64,000 nt of DNA from Hymenobacter glacialis (GTDB taxonomy: Bacteria; Bacteroidota; Bacteroidia; Cytophagales; Hymenobacteraceae): assembly GCF_001816165.1 (NCBI RefSeq), contig NZ_MDZC01000015.1, positions 62,001-126,000 on the forward strand. The letters are read 5' to 3'. The number at the start of each line of letters is the position of its first letter. The first letter of the stretch is position 1. Positions 9,068-17,569 of the stretch are shown here, in pieces. Made by a program: the position numbers and the translations under genes. The notes beneath the pieces are model-generated. The model was not told the DNA's origin and made no database searches. It saw nothing but the letters and a program-made list of their open reading frames with translations.

Positions 9068-9935
9068 CCACGGTGGCCGCCAGCCGGGCCGTCTGGTGGT
9101 CGCGGTCGTATACGGGGTTGAACTCCATCACCTCAAACAGCCGGACCTGTTCGTTTTCCCCCGCCAAGAAAGCCGCTTCCATGGCCTGGCGTGGCGTAAA
9201 ACCGTCGGCGCTGGGGGCCGATACGCCCGGTGCAAACGCCTCGGCGCAGCTGTCTACGTCGAAGCTCACGAAGGCCGGGCCGCCGTTGATGGCGCGGCTG
9301 AGGGCGCGCGTCAGGTACAGTTCCATGCCTTCCTTTTGCACATGAGCCAGGGGCACAATGTGGACGGCCTGCTCGTGCAGGAAGTCGATATCGGCTTTGG
9401 TGTTGAGGTTGGAATGCAGGCCCATTTCGGTGAAGCGGGCGCCGGTTACAAAGCCTTCGCGCAGCAGCTTGCCAAAGGGCGTGCCGCTGCTGATGTCGGG
9501 CCGTTCCTTCACATCGGCGTGGGCATCTAGGTTGATGCCGCCCACAGCCTGCCCGCCGCCGGCATCAAACAACCCACGCACCGAGGAGTAAGAGCCGTCG
9601 TGCGAGCCCCCCATCACCACTACGCGCGGGTAGGTGCGCAACAGCTGGCCCACCCGCTCACGGATGCGGTCGTGGTTGGCAGCGTGGTCGGCGTGGCGCA
9701 ACTCCAGGTTGCCGGCGTCGGCAATGCGCAGGTGGTCGAGGCTGATGTTGTGCTCCAGATTGTAGGTTTTATGATAGCGCCGCAACTCGCGCCGGATGGC
9801 TGCCGGGCCACCCACAGCCCCGCCCCGGCCCCCTTCCAGCACGGTCCCTACGTCCAGGGGCAGGCCCACGATGCACACGTCCGCCTCGGGCAGTTCGGCA
9901 GCGGGACGGATGAGTTCACGGAGGAAAGCAGGCAT
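9006..9935 (-). CDS. hutG: formimidoylglutamase-type ureohydrolase
   Basis: A 309-aa member of the arginase/agmatinase superfamily, which uses two Mn2+ ions. The metal-binding motifs are all visible: GGSHDGSYS, LDAHADVKE and SFDVDSC. In place of the usual final DP there is a CAEAF variant that occurs in formiminoglutamases of this phylum. With urocanase encoded nearby, the best role is hydrolysis of N-formimino-glutamate to glutamate and formamide in histidine degradation. Arginase or agmatinase activity is the alternative. The gene points toward hutU but is separated from it by unrelated genes, so they do not form one operon. Confidence 0.75.
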   Translation of the reverse strand: MPAFLRELIRPAAELPEADVCIVGLPLDVGTVLEGGRGGAVGGPAAIRRELRRYHKTYNLEHNISLDHLRIADAGNLELRHADHAANHDRIRERVGQLLRTYPRVVVMGGSHDGSYSSVRGLFDAGGGQAVGGINLDAHADVKERPDISSGTPFGKLLREGFVTGARFTEMGLHSNLNTKADIDFLHEQAVHIVPLAHVQKEGMELYLTRALSRAINGGPAFVSFDVDSCAEAFAPGVSAPSADGFTPRQAMEAAFLAGENEQVRLFEVMEFNPVYDRDHQTARLAATVVTAFLTGVAAAAGARDADRR

Positions 9936-10170
9936 GGAGTACGGGGTTAAGAAGTTTCAAAAGAATGGGGTGAAAACTCAAGCAACCACGCAAAATTGCC
10001 TGAAACACAAGAACGCCATGCTTTGGCTGAGCTCATCATGACGTTGTAAACGGTATGAGAATCCCGCGCCCGGCAGGCCGGGCACTGTCTTTGCAAGGTA
10101 GCCGAAGTACTCGGCGCAGCACCCCCGCCCCTATCTTCGGGACTGGTTTGGTTGTGTTTATTTAAAATCT

Positions 10171-10683
10171 ATGGCTAATTACGCGTTGCATGCTACTTTA
10201 TTCACCGCAGCTGGCTGGCTTACGGCCGCCTTGCTGCCCGTAGCGGCTCAAGGCCCGCTCCCAGCGCCGGTGCCCTCCTTTTATGCCACTTACCAGTACA
10301 CCAGCTACACTGTGTACGACAACACCAGCGCCGCCCCGCCCACAGCAGTGCGCGGCGTGGGCGGCACCCTCATCCTGCGCCCCAATGGCACCTACGAGAA
10401 GCACCTGAGCATTGTAGCACCCAGCGGCCCGCACTACTTCAACCAGACCGGCCGCTTCACCCTGGCCGGCGACAGCATCCGCTTCGCATTCACCGACCTG
10501 AAAGGCTCCGACGTGCAGCGCGGCACCTTCCGCTTCGACCCCGTTACCAAGCGCCTCACCGTGAGCATCATCGGCTATCCCAGCGGCAATAAGGGCGTGT
10601 ATGAGCTGGTGGCCACCGAAGTGAACACCACGCCCGCGCCCAAAGCGTCGCGCAGCAAGCCCGCGAAAAAGGCACGCCGCTAG
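10171..10683 (+). CDS. secreted lipocalin-like hypothetical protein
   Basis: A 170-aa protein with a signal peptide ending near VAAQG (residue 27). The mature part is beta-rich and of lipocalin-like shape: GTLILRPNGTYEKHL, GRFTLAGDSIRFAF and GTFRFDPVTKRLTV are consistent with the small up-and-down barrel proteins that sense or carry ligands in the periplasm. The C-terminus is a Lys/Arg/Ala/Pro tail. No specific family is recognised. Confidence 0.65.
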   Translation: MANYALHATLFTAAGWLTAALLPVAAQGPLPAPVPSFYATYQYTSYTVYDNTSAAPPTAVRGVGGTLILRPNGTYEKHLSIVAPSGPHYFNQTGRFTLAGDSIRFAFTDLKGSDVQRGTFRFDPVTKRLTVSIIGYPSGNKGVYELVATEVNTTPAPKASRSKPAKKARR

Positions 10684-10700
10684 CGTCCTGCGGGGCGGCA

Positions 10701-10733
10701 TTTGGCTACCCCCGCCCCTTCTGGCTAACTTGC
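10701..10733 (+). promoter_or_regulatory. Bacteroidota-type promoter of the yebC-like gene
   Basis: A TTTG -33 box (10701-10704) and TAACTTGC -7 box (10726-10733) are separated by 21 bases, fitting the TTTG/TAnnTTTG pattern with one change. Transcription would start near 10740, leaving a leader of about 85 bases before the start at 10826. Confidence 0.5.
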
Positions 10734-10825
10734 GGCCCGTTTCAGCGGAACGGGTTTGCCGCAAGGCCGCAACGCATTGGTGTTGTGCTACATTACTCAG
10801 TCACTCAGTTACTAAGTCACAGCAA

Positions 10826-11560
10826 ATGGGACGTGCATTCGAATTTCGCAAAGGCCGCAAAATGAAGCGGTGGGACAAAATGTCGAAAGACTTCACCCGC
10901 ATCGGCAAAGAAATTGTGATGGCGGTGAAGGAAAACGGCCCCAACCCCGACACCAACGCCCGCCTGCGGGCCGCCATGCAAAACGCCAAAGGCGTGAACA
11001 TGCCCAAAGACCGGGTGGAAGCCGCCATTAAGCGCGCCAGCAGCAAAGAGGAAAAGGATTACCAGGAAGTGGTGTACGAAGGCTACCTGCCCCACGGCGT
11101 GGCTGTGGTCATCGAAACCGCCACCGACAACCCCACCCGCACCGTTTCCAACGTGCGCCTCATTTTCAACCGCAACGAGGGCACCCTGGGCACGGCCGGT
11201 TCTTCCGACTACACCTTCACCCGCAAAGGCGTGTTTAAGCTGGCCGCCGAAGGCCTCGACCGCGACGAGCTAGAGCTGGAGCTCATCGACTTCGGAGCCG
11301 AGGACGTGTACGAAACCGCCGAGGAGGACGAGCACGGCGCCGAGACGAAGTACATCGTGGTCGAAACCGCGTTCACCGACTTCGGCCAGATGCAAAAAGC
11401 CCTCGAAGCCCAGGGCCGGCACGTGGTGAGCGTGAACCTGCAGCGCGTGCCCAACACCACCGTCTCGCTCAACGACGAGCAGTTGGAGGAGGTAATGACC
11501 ATCATCGAGAAGTTTGAGGACGACGAAGACGTGCAGGCCGTGTACCACACGGTAGGCTAA
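10826..11560 (+). CDS. YebC/PmpR/TACO1 family protein
   Basis: A 244-aa protein of the YebC family, which includes DNA-binding regulators and ribosome-associated factors that ease translation of difficult motifs. The start is set at 10826 because the family always begins MGRAFEFRKG-(R/K)K-KRWDKM; an upstream in-frame ATG at 10730 would add 32 unrelated residues. Visible hallmarks are the N-terminal helical domain (FTRIGKEIVMAVKENGPNP), MPKDRVEAAIKRA, the YEGYLPHGVAVVIE strand and the RTVSNVRLIFNR segment, followed by an acidic domain. Length fits. A hairpin just downstream probably ends the transcript. Confidence 0.92.
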   Translation: MGRAFEFRKGRKMKRWDKMSKDFTRIGKEIVMAVKENGPNPDTNARLRAAMQNAKGVNMPKDRVEAAIKRASSKEEKDYQEVVYEGYLPHGVAVVIETATDNPTRTVSNVRLIFNRNEGTLGTAGSSDYTFTRKGVFKLAAEGLDRDELELELIDFGAEDVYETAEEDEHGAETKYIVVETAFTDFGQMQKALEAQGRHVVSVNLQRVPNTTVSLNDEQLEEVMTIIEKFEDDEDVQAVYHTVG

Positions 11561-11597
11561 GGAACACTGGCTGAAATGCCCCGTGACACCATAGTGG

Positions 11598-11650
11598 AGA
11601 ACGTCATGCTCAACTGGCGTCCGCGCAGTTGAGCATGACGTTCTTCTTTT
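11598..11650 (+). terminator. inverted repeat of the GTCATnCTGAGC type acting as terminator
   Basis: Arms of 19 bp (11598-11616 and 11626-11644) are perfect complements around a 9-base loop and are followed by a T-rich run. The arm AGAACGTCATGCTCAACTG is a shorter relative of the window's main inverted-repeat family. It lies 38 bases after the yebC-like stop. Confidence 0.7.
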
Positions 11651-11689
11651 TCCGTTCCTGATTAACACTTCTCCCACACCCCAGCCGAT

Positions 11690-12850
11690 ATGCCCGCTGC
11701 CGAACCTTCTGATTCAGTAGCCCCGGGCGCAATGCCGGGCCGGCAGCAGTCCGGGGGCTACCTGCCGGCCCTCACGGGGCTGCGGGCCATTGCGGCATGG
11801 CTGGTTTTCTTCAATCATTACCCCCTGGGCCCTTTGCCGCCGCCCGGCCCGGCCCGCGCCTTTCAGTACTTCGTGGACGAGTCGCACGGGTTGCCGCTGC
11901 TGCTGCTGCTCAGCGGCTTTCTCATTGCGCTGCGGTACGACAACGCCAGCACCGGCAGCTTCGGCCCCCGTGGCGGCTGGAAGCGTTACCTGCAAAACCG
12001 CCTGGCGCGGGTGTATCCCCTCTATGCCCTGCTCACGCTGGCCACGTTTGGCTTGCTCTGGCATTGGCACTCCCCGCAGGCCACTCCCGTGCACCTGCTG
12101 CTCAACCTGTCGCTGCTGCGCGGCTTTTTCGACGAGTACAAGTTCACCGGCATCGGCCAGGCCTGGTCCCTCACCCTGCTCGAATGCTTTTACCTGGCTG
12201 CCCCGCTGCTCATGGCCCTGCGGGCGCGGGGCGTGGCGCTGTGGCTGCAGCCGCTGCTGCTGCTGGCCCTGGGCGCCGGCCTGGTGGCCCTCCTGGCCCC
12301 CCTCAACTGGCACGGGCTGTTCGGGTCCTATCCGTTTATGCTGACCTACACGTTCCTGGGCCACAGCATGGAGTTCTTCATCGGCACCTGGCTGGCCGTC
12401 CGCTACCGGTCGGGGCGCCTGGGCAGTCCGGCGGGCCCGTGGCGCACCGTTGGGGGAGTGGTGCTTTGGTTGGCCGTCACGGCCGGGCTGGGGCTCGCGC
12501 AGGCTCAGTTCCACAACCCGGACCACCCCCTCACGCTGGTCCTGAACCTGGTGGGCTTGCCCGCAGCAGGTGGCCTACTCTTCGCGGGCCTGCTGAGCGA
12601 GGTCTCCTGGTTCCGGCAGCTGTTGAGCAGCAGCCTGTTTCAGAAGCTGGGGCGCAGCTCCTACGCTTTTTATCTATTGCACGCCGGCCCGCTGGCTTTC
12701 TGGGTATATGATTGGCTGCCGGGTTTGTGGTTATTGCAACTTGCTGCCGTACAAGCATCGTCGTACGGACTATATATTGCCTTGGAGCGCCCCGTTCACA
12801 ATATTTTGAAACCGAGGAAGCGGGTTGTGTTAGCACAAGCTGGCAATTAA
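11690..12850 (+). CDS. acyltransferase 3 family membrane protein (OafA/YrhL type)
   Basis: A 386-aa integral membrane acyltransferase. It opens with the family signature YLPALTGLRAIAAWLVFFNHY (the Arg and the His are the expected catalytic/binding residues), followed by about ten hydrophobic segments and a conserved LQNRLARVYPLY loop and AWSLTLLECFYL. Members transfer acyl groups to sugars of surface polysaccharides or lipids; the substrate is not evident here because no glycan genes flank it. The C-terminus ends in a short basic tail (KPRKRVV). Confidence 0.85.
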   Translation: MPAAEPSDSVAPGAMPGRQQSGGYLPALTGLRAIAAWLVFFNHYPLGPLPPPGPARAFQYFVDESHGLPLLLLLSGFLIALRYDNASTGSFGPRGGWKRYLQNRLARVYPLYALLTLATFGLLWHWHSPQATPVHLLLNLSLLRGFFDEYKFTGIGQAWSLTLLECFYLAAPLLMALRARGVALWLQPLLLLALGAGLVALLAPLNWHGLFGSYPFMLTYTFLGHSMEFFIGTWLAVRYRSGRLGSPAGPWRTVGGVVLWLAVTAGLGLAQAQFHNPDHPLTLVLNLVGLPAAGGLLFAGLLSEVSWFRQLLSSSLFQKLGRSSYAFYLLHAGPLAFWVYDWLPGLWLLQLAAVQASSYGLYIALERPVHNILKPRKRVVLAQAGN

Positions 12851-12948
12851 ATTATAGCCTGCTGTAGGAAGCGTTAATTGTTGTTGAAGCTATTTTAAAT
12901 GAATTCAATTGCTTCACGGCATAAATTTTTAAGCTTGCATAACCCTTG

Positions 12949-13557
12949 ATGGCAGATATAATGAAAACTTCCCTGTTGCAACGAATAGAGGGCTTTTACG
13001 AACAGACAAACACTGAAAAGCAGGCTACTTTGGGAGAGTTGCTGCAAACGATAAATCTTGCTCCCAAAGAGTTTATCGAATCATTTCACAGCGAGAAATT
13101 CGACTATTTAAATAACCTTCCAATTATATACGAAGCATTGTCAAATGATTTGAATAATTGGGCCGACTTCTTTTTAGCTGAGTTAAAACGCTTGATTGCT
13201 ACTGCAAAAGCCGGTGATTCTCCCAAGAGAGTATTGACTCATCTTGACGAATTATCCTTTATCGATGCAGAAATATTTAAGCATCGCGACGCATTTGTCG
13301 CTATTCTGAGCGCGGAGCTTGATAATCCGCACAGAACATTCCGATACTATGCCATCAGCTTACTTCCTGACTTCATCCGACAGGATGACACCTCAGCAAC
13401 CAATAAATTAAGAGGTCGATTGCAAGACCCTGATTGGCGAATTCGCTATTGGGCTTTTAAGGCATTGCAGGACCTTGATAAACTAAGTTCAACCGATAGG
13501 CTATCTGTACCTGATATGCTCAGGTCTAAATTAGTGAACACCATTAATTTTCAATAA
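12949..13557 (+). CDS. HEAT-like hypothetical protein, AT-rich
   Basis: A 202-aa, wholly helical cytosolic protein. Two segments (AELDNPHRTFRYYAISLLPD and LQDPDWRIRYWAFKALQDL) have the look of HEAT repeats, as in proteins that scaffold or bind partners. The gene and its flanks (about 12840-13650) are clearly lower in GC than neighbouring genes, and codon choice is more A/T ending, which suggests recent acquisition. The start could also be the internal ATG at 12961. Function unknown. It converges on ftsZ with a shared terminator in between. Confidence 0.7.
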   Translation: MADIMKTSLLQRIEGFYEQTNTEKQATLGELLQTINLAPKEFIESFHSEKFDYLNNLPIIYEALSNDLNNWADFFLAELKRLIATAKAGDSPKRVLTHLDELSFIDAEIFKHRDAFVAILSAELDNPHRTFRYYAISLLPDFIRQDDTSATNKLRGRLQDPDWRIRYWAFKALQDLDKLSSTDRLSVPDMLRSKLVNTINFQ

Positions 13558-13594
13558 ACCCGCTGGAATTTCAGTCACATATTTTACGCTATAC

Positions 13595-13641
13595 AGCAAT
13601 AAAAAGCCGCTCTTAAAATTTCAAGAGCGCTTTTTATTGCT
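13595..13641. terminator. bidirectional terminator between the HEAT-like gene and ftsZ
   Basis: AGCAATAAAAAGC at 13595 and GCTTTTTATTGCT ending at 13641 flank a CGCTCTT/AAGAGCG stem, giving an extended hairpin with a T-run on each strand. It serves the plus-strand gene ending at 13557 and the minus-strand division operon ending at 13658. Confidence 0.85.
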
Positions 13642-13657
13642 GGAATCGAATAATTAC

Positions 13658-15154
13658 CTAATCCACATTGTCGTGCAGAAACCGGTTATCACCCAGCAAT
13701 TCATTATCATCCGATAAATTAAACCGCGAGATATTCTGGGCCGAGCTGGGCTCTACATTTTCCAGTTTCACCTGGCGGCGCAGGTAGGCAGGAGTTTCAT
13801 ATTGGCTCACCGCTTCAGGGGGCAGGCCATTGCTGAGCTCCTGCAGGCGGCGGCGGCGCTCCAGAGCCTGCGCATCCATGGCAGGACGGGTCCGGTTCTC
13901 GGGAGTGGGGGCCGGTGCTGGCGTCGACGTGAGCACAGGCTCGGTGGGCGCACTGGCAGGAATGCCGGCCAAAGGTGGCGCGTTGTGCGCCGAAGGGCCG
14001 TTCAGGTCGAATGTGACGCGGGCGGGCTCGGGAGCGTTGCTACCGAAGCTGGGCACGTAGGGTGCTGAGGCTCCGCTAGCCACCGGCGCAGCGGGAGCCG
14101 CTGGCGCGGGAGCCGCCTCTACCGACGCAGCACCTACCGGAGCAGCTTCCGTGTGGCTGCTGGCATTCGGTGTGCTGATGGAATGCGCATCGCGGGCAAA
14201 ACCCGTGGCAATCACCGTCACCCGAATGCTCTGGCCCAGCGACTCGTCGATGCCGTGGCCGAAAATCATTTCCGCATCCTGACCGGCTTTTTCCTGGATG
14301 TATGCGGTGATTTCCGTTAGCTCGTCCATTTCCAGCTCGTGTTCAGCGCCCGACATGATGGAGAGCAGAATGCGCTGGGCCCCGTGGATGTCGGTGTTGT
14401 TGAGCAGCGGCGAGTTCAGGGCTTCCTCGGCGGCGCGGCGGGCGCGATTTTCGCCATCGGTCACGCTGCTGCCCATTACGGCGGCCCCGCTGTCCTTCAT
14501 CACCGTTTTCACGTCTTCAAAGTCCACGTTCACATCGGCGGTCACCGTAATGATTTCGGCAATGGACTTGGCGGCCGTGGTCAGCACGGTGTCGGCCTTG
14601 GCGAAGGCGGCGCCCATGGTCAGGTTGCCGTAAATCTGCGGCAGCTTGTCGTTGAGAATCACCAGCACCGTGTCGCAGTGCTCGCTCAGCGCCTTAATGC
14701 CTTCCTCGGCCTGCTGGCGCTTTTTCTTGCCCTCAAACATGAAAGGCGCCGTGACGATGCCCACCGTGAGAATGCCCAGCTCCTGCGCCACCTGGGCAAT
14801 AACGGGCGCGGCGCCGGTGCCGGTGCCACCGCCCATGCCGGCCGTGATGAAGAGCATTTTGGTACCCTGGTTAAGCAGGTCGCGGATTTGCTCCTTGCTT
14901 TCCAGCGCCGCCTGGCGGCCGCGCTCGGGCTTGGCACCTGCGCCGAGGCCTTCGGTAAGGTCTACGCCAATCTGGAGCTTATTGGGCACCGTGGAGCTTT
15001 GCAGCGCTTGGTGGTCGGTGTTGCAAATAATAAACTCCACGTCCTTGATGCCCTGCTTGTGCATGTGCTTCACGGCATTGGAGCCACCGCCCCCCACGCC
15101 AATCACCTTGATGATTGACTTGTTCTGGGCGGGAATGTCGAATTTGTAATTCAT
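13658..15154 (-). CDS. ftsZ: cell division GTPase FtsZ
   Basis: The bacterial tubulin that forms the cytokinetic ring. The 498-aa product starts with MNYKFDIPA, then KVIGVGGGGSNAVKHM, the tubulin signature GGGTGTGAAP near residue 110, and the T7-loop region ending around residue 320. It is longer than the common 380-400 aa because of an Ala/Pro-rich linker of roughly 110 residues, typical of Bacteroidota. The C-terminal end NISRFNLSDDNELLG...NVD is probably the conserved peptide contacting FtsA. Last gene of the cluster; a 25-bp inverted repeat separates it from ftsA. Confidence 0.98.
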   Translation of the reverse strand: MNYKFDIPAQNKSIIKVIGVGGGGSNAVKHMHKQGIKDVEFIICNTDHQALQSSTVPNKLQIGVDLTEGLGAGAKPERGRQAALESKEQIRDLLNQGTKMLFITAGMGGGTGTGAAPVIAQVAQELGILTVGIVTAPFMFEGKKKRQQAEEGIKALSEHCDTVLVILNDKLPQIYGNLTMGAAFAKADTVLTTAAKSIAEIITVTADVNVDFEDVKTVMKDSGAAVMGSSVTDGENRARRAAEEALNSPLLNNTDIHGAQRILLSIMSGAEHELEMDELTEITAYIQEKAGQDAEMIFGHGIDESLGQSIRVTVIATGFARDAHSISTPNASSHTEAAPVGAASVEAAPAPAAPAAPVASGASAPYVPSFGSNAPEPARVTFDLNGPSAHNAPPLAGIPASAPTEPVLTSTPAPAPTPENRTRPAMDAQALERRRRLQELSNGLPPEAVSQYETPAYLRRQVKLENVEPSSAQNISRFNLSDDNELLGDNRFLHDNVD

Positions 15155-15168
15155 ATTTTTTAATTATG

Positions 15169-15251
15169 AATTATGAGTTATGAATTATAAATTACAAACC
15201 AGCCTGGTTGACTCCGGCCAATTCATAATTTATAATTCATAACTCATAATT
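15169..15251. repeat. AT-rich inverted repeat between ftsA and ftsZ
   Basis: Perfect 25-bp arms (15169-15193 and 15227-15251) built from AATTATGA/TTATGAATT units, with a 33-base spacer. It fills nearly the whole gap. A hairpin in the division-operon mRNA here could partly terminate or protect the downstream ftsZ message. Confidence 0.75.
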
Positions 15252-15256
15252 ATTTC

Positions 15257-16666
15257 CTAGTAGGATTTATCGTCGTAATCGTCAATCAGCAAGCCCTTTG
15301 TGCGCGTGATGATGTCTTTGAAGAAGCGACTGGCAGCACCGGGTTCCTTGGGCTTGGCCGGCGCCGCCGCGGGGGCCGGCGCGGCTGCCACAGGCACCGA
15401 AGCACGCGTTTCGGCAACCGCAACGGGGGCAGCAACCGGAGCGACTGCCTGAGGGGCATAATACGCGGGCATCACCTGCTCCTCCTGCTCATAGGGAGCA
15501 CGCGAGTTGCGCTCGTCAAGCGAGTGGTAGCCCGACAGCACGAGGCCCACGGTGGTGGCGTACATCGGCGACTTCACGGCCTCGATGCGGCTCTTGCCCA
15601 GGTGCTGGTTGGGGTAGCCAATGCGGGTATCCAAACCGGTGATGTACTCGGTGAGCTGCTCCAGGTTCTGCAGCTGCGAGCCGCCACCCGTGAGCACGAT
15701 ACCCGCCGACAGCTTGTCGTGCAGGCCCATGCGATAGATTTCCGCATACACCAGTTCCATGATTTCCGACATGCGGGCCTCAATGATGTACGCCAGGTTT
15801 TTCAGCGACACTTCTTTGGGCGGGCGGTTGGGCAGACCGGGGATGCTCACGATTTCGTGGTCGCTGGCTTCCTCGGCAATGGCTTTGCCAAACTTCACCT
15901 TCAGCTGCTCGGCCTGGCCGGGGGCCACGTTGCAGCCGGCTTTGATGTCCTGCGTGATGATGTTGCCACCAAACGGCAGCACTGCCGCGTGGCGGATGAT
16001 GCCGTCCTTGAACACCGCCAGGTCGGTGGTGCCGCCGCCAATGTCAATCAGGGCCACGCCGGCCTCCTTCTCCTCTTCGGAGAGGATGGACATGCTGCTG
16101 GCCAGCGGCTCCAGAATTAGGTCAGCAATTTCCAGGCCGGCCTTGGTCACGCACTTGTTGATGTTGTTGATGGCCGTGCTCTGAGCCGTGATGATGTGGA
16201 AGTTGCCTTCCAGGCGCACGCCTTCGTAGCCCACGGGGTCGGCAATGCCTTCCTCGTAGTCCACTTTATAGTCCTGCGGCATCACGTGAATGATTTGCGA
16301 GCCGGGCTGAGTTACCAGCCGGTACATGTCCTGGGTGAGGCGGTTCACGTCGTCCGGACCGATGGTGTCGGCCGAGTTGCGCGTGATGCTGCCGTTGTGC
16401 TGCAGGCTCTTGATGTGCTGGCCTGCGATGCCCACGTTTACCAATCCAATGCTAATTCCGGACTGTTCTTCGGCTTGCCGAATGGCCCGTTTTATCGCGT
16501 CAACAGTCTTGTCAATGTTCAGTACGATGCCCCGCGAAACGCCTTCCGACACAGCTTTGCCCATGCCCAGGATTTCCAGTTTACCGAATTCGTTTTTGCG
16601 GCCTACCAAGGCGCAGATTTTTGTGGTGCCAATGTCGAGCCCGACGACGATTTTATCTTGTTGCAT
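15257..16666 (-). CDS. ftsA: cell division protein FtsA
   Basis: Actin-like ATPase that tethers FtsZ to the membrane. The 469-aa product has the actin-fold phosphate loops (VVGLDIGTTKICALVG at the N-terminus, DIGGGTTDLAVFKDG near residue 208, and LTGGGSQLQNLE near 325) and the inserted SHS2/1C domain between residues 80 and 160. The C-terminus ends in an Ala/Pro-rich stretch and a basic amphipathic segment (SRFFKDIITRTKGLLIDDYD), the expected membrane-targeting helix. It lies between ftsQ and ftsZ on the minus strand. Confidence 0.97.
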   Translation of the reverse strand: MQQDKIVVGLDIGTTKICALVGRKNEFGKLEILGMGKAVSEGVSRGIVLNIDKTVDAIKRAIRQAEEQSGISIGLVNVGIAGQHIKSLQHNGSITRNSADTIGPDDVNRLTQDMYRLVTQPGSQIIHVMPQDYKVDYEEGIADPVGYEGVRLEGNFHIITAQSTAINNINKCVTKAGLEIADLILEPLASSMSILSEEEKEAGVALIDIGGGTTDLAVFKDGIIRHAAVLPFGGNIITQDIKAGCNVAPGQAEQLKVKFGKAIAEEASDHEIVSIPGLPNRPPKEVSLKNLAYIIEARMSEIMELVYAEIYRMGLHDKLSAGIVLTGGGSQLQNLEQLTEYITGLDTRIGYPNQHLGKSRIEAVKSPMYATTVGLVLSGYHSLDERNSRAPYEQEEQVMPAYYAPQAVAPVAAPVAVAETRASVPVAAAPAPAAAPAKPKEPGAASRFFKDIITRTKGLLIDDYDDKSY

Positions 16667-16750
16667 AGAGGCGGTGCTGGCGAGCGTAAGGAAAGCTTGG
16701 ATTGGTAATTGAAGTGTTCTTGACCTTACGGCCTGTTTTTCAGCGAATTA

Positions 16751-17527
16751 CTATTCGCAGATTATCTGGTTTTGGTATTCGACATTTACGCGGTGGTAAG
16801 TATCCCACCCCAAAACTGACGGAATTTGCCGGTAAAATACCATAAGCTTCGCAAACTTTTCGGAAATATTTTCAGGCAGCCCGAATTCTATTCGCTGGTC
16901 CCCCACTTGTTGGGTGAACGAGAGCTTGCCGCTGGGTTCAATAAACACCTCGGCCACCTGGGCTTTCCAGAACTCATGCTCGTCTACATACCGCAAAAAC
17001 TCCAGGTAGCGCCGCCCGGTGCTATCTTGGAAAAATGCAGTTGGCAGGCTCGCGCCGGTAGGCCGCGCCACGGTAGCCACGCGGGCCGTAAACAGCGGCG
17101 AAAGGGGCAGCGTGTGGCCCTCGGCGTCCACGTAGGTATCGAGGCGGGTGTCGGAGTGAGTGAGGCGGGCAATGGGCCGGTTCTGGCGCACGTCGGCGTG
17201 CAGGTTGCCGGCCAGGTCGCGGTACACCTGGGCTTCCCGCACGAACGGATGCGCCCGCAACCGGGCTTCCAGTTGGCGCAGTTTCGGGCCCTCGGGCTGG
17301 GTGCCCAGCACGGGCTCGGCGCCGCCTTTGGTAAGCAGGGCCGTGACGCCGCGCTCGCTGATGAAGTAGTTGTCGAACTCGTTGGCGATGTCTACCGATA
17401 CTTCGCCGATGGGGCGGGCGGCCTGGCGCATAGCCGCAAATATGGCCATTCCGCCCAGCACGAGGAGACAGGCGGCGGCAACCAGTAAATTTCTAAGTGT
17501 GCGTTCCAAGTAGTAACCAAATAGCAA
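16751..17527 (-). CDS. ftsQ: cell division protein FtsQ/DivIB
   Basis: Bitopic division protein of the FtsQ-FtsB-FtsL group. The 258-aa product has a short cytoplasmic start, one membrane segment (LLVAAACLLVLGGMAIFAAM, residues 14-33), then a periplasmic part with a POTRA-like region (RGVTALLTKGG... LEARLRAHPFVREAQVYRDL) and the beta domain ending in VDLRF-like residues. Sequence conservation is low in this family; the call also rests on its place between murC and ftsA. Confidence 0.88.
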   Translation of the reverse strand: MLFGYYLERTLRNLLVAAACLLVLGGMAIFAAMRQAARPIGEVSVDIANEFDNYFISERGVTALLTKGGAEPVLGTQPEGPKLRQLEARLRAHPFVREAQVYRDLAGNLHADVRQNRPIARLTHSDTRLDTYVDAEGHTLPLSPLFTARVATVARPTGASLPTAFFQDSTGRRYLEFLRYVDEHEFWKAQVAEVFIEPSGKLSFTQQVGDQRIEFGLPENISEKFAKLMVFYRQIPSVLGWDTYHRVNVEYQNQIICE

Positions 17528-17569
17528 GGGATGAAAACAAATAAAAACAGAAGAACTTCTATTTCTTAA

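Noticed and set aside
14339..15118. Plus-strand open frame opposite ftsZ
   Set aside because: Shadow of ftsZ with His/Gly/Ala-rich composition.
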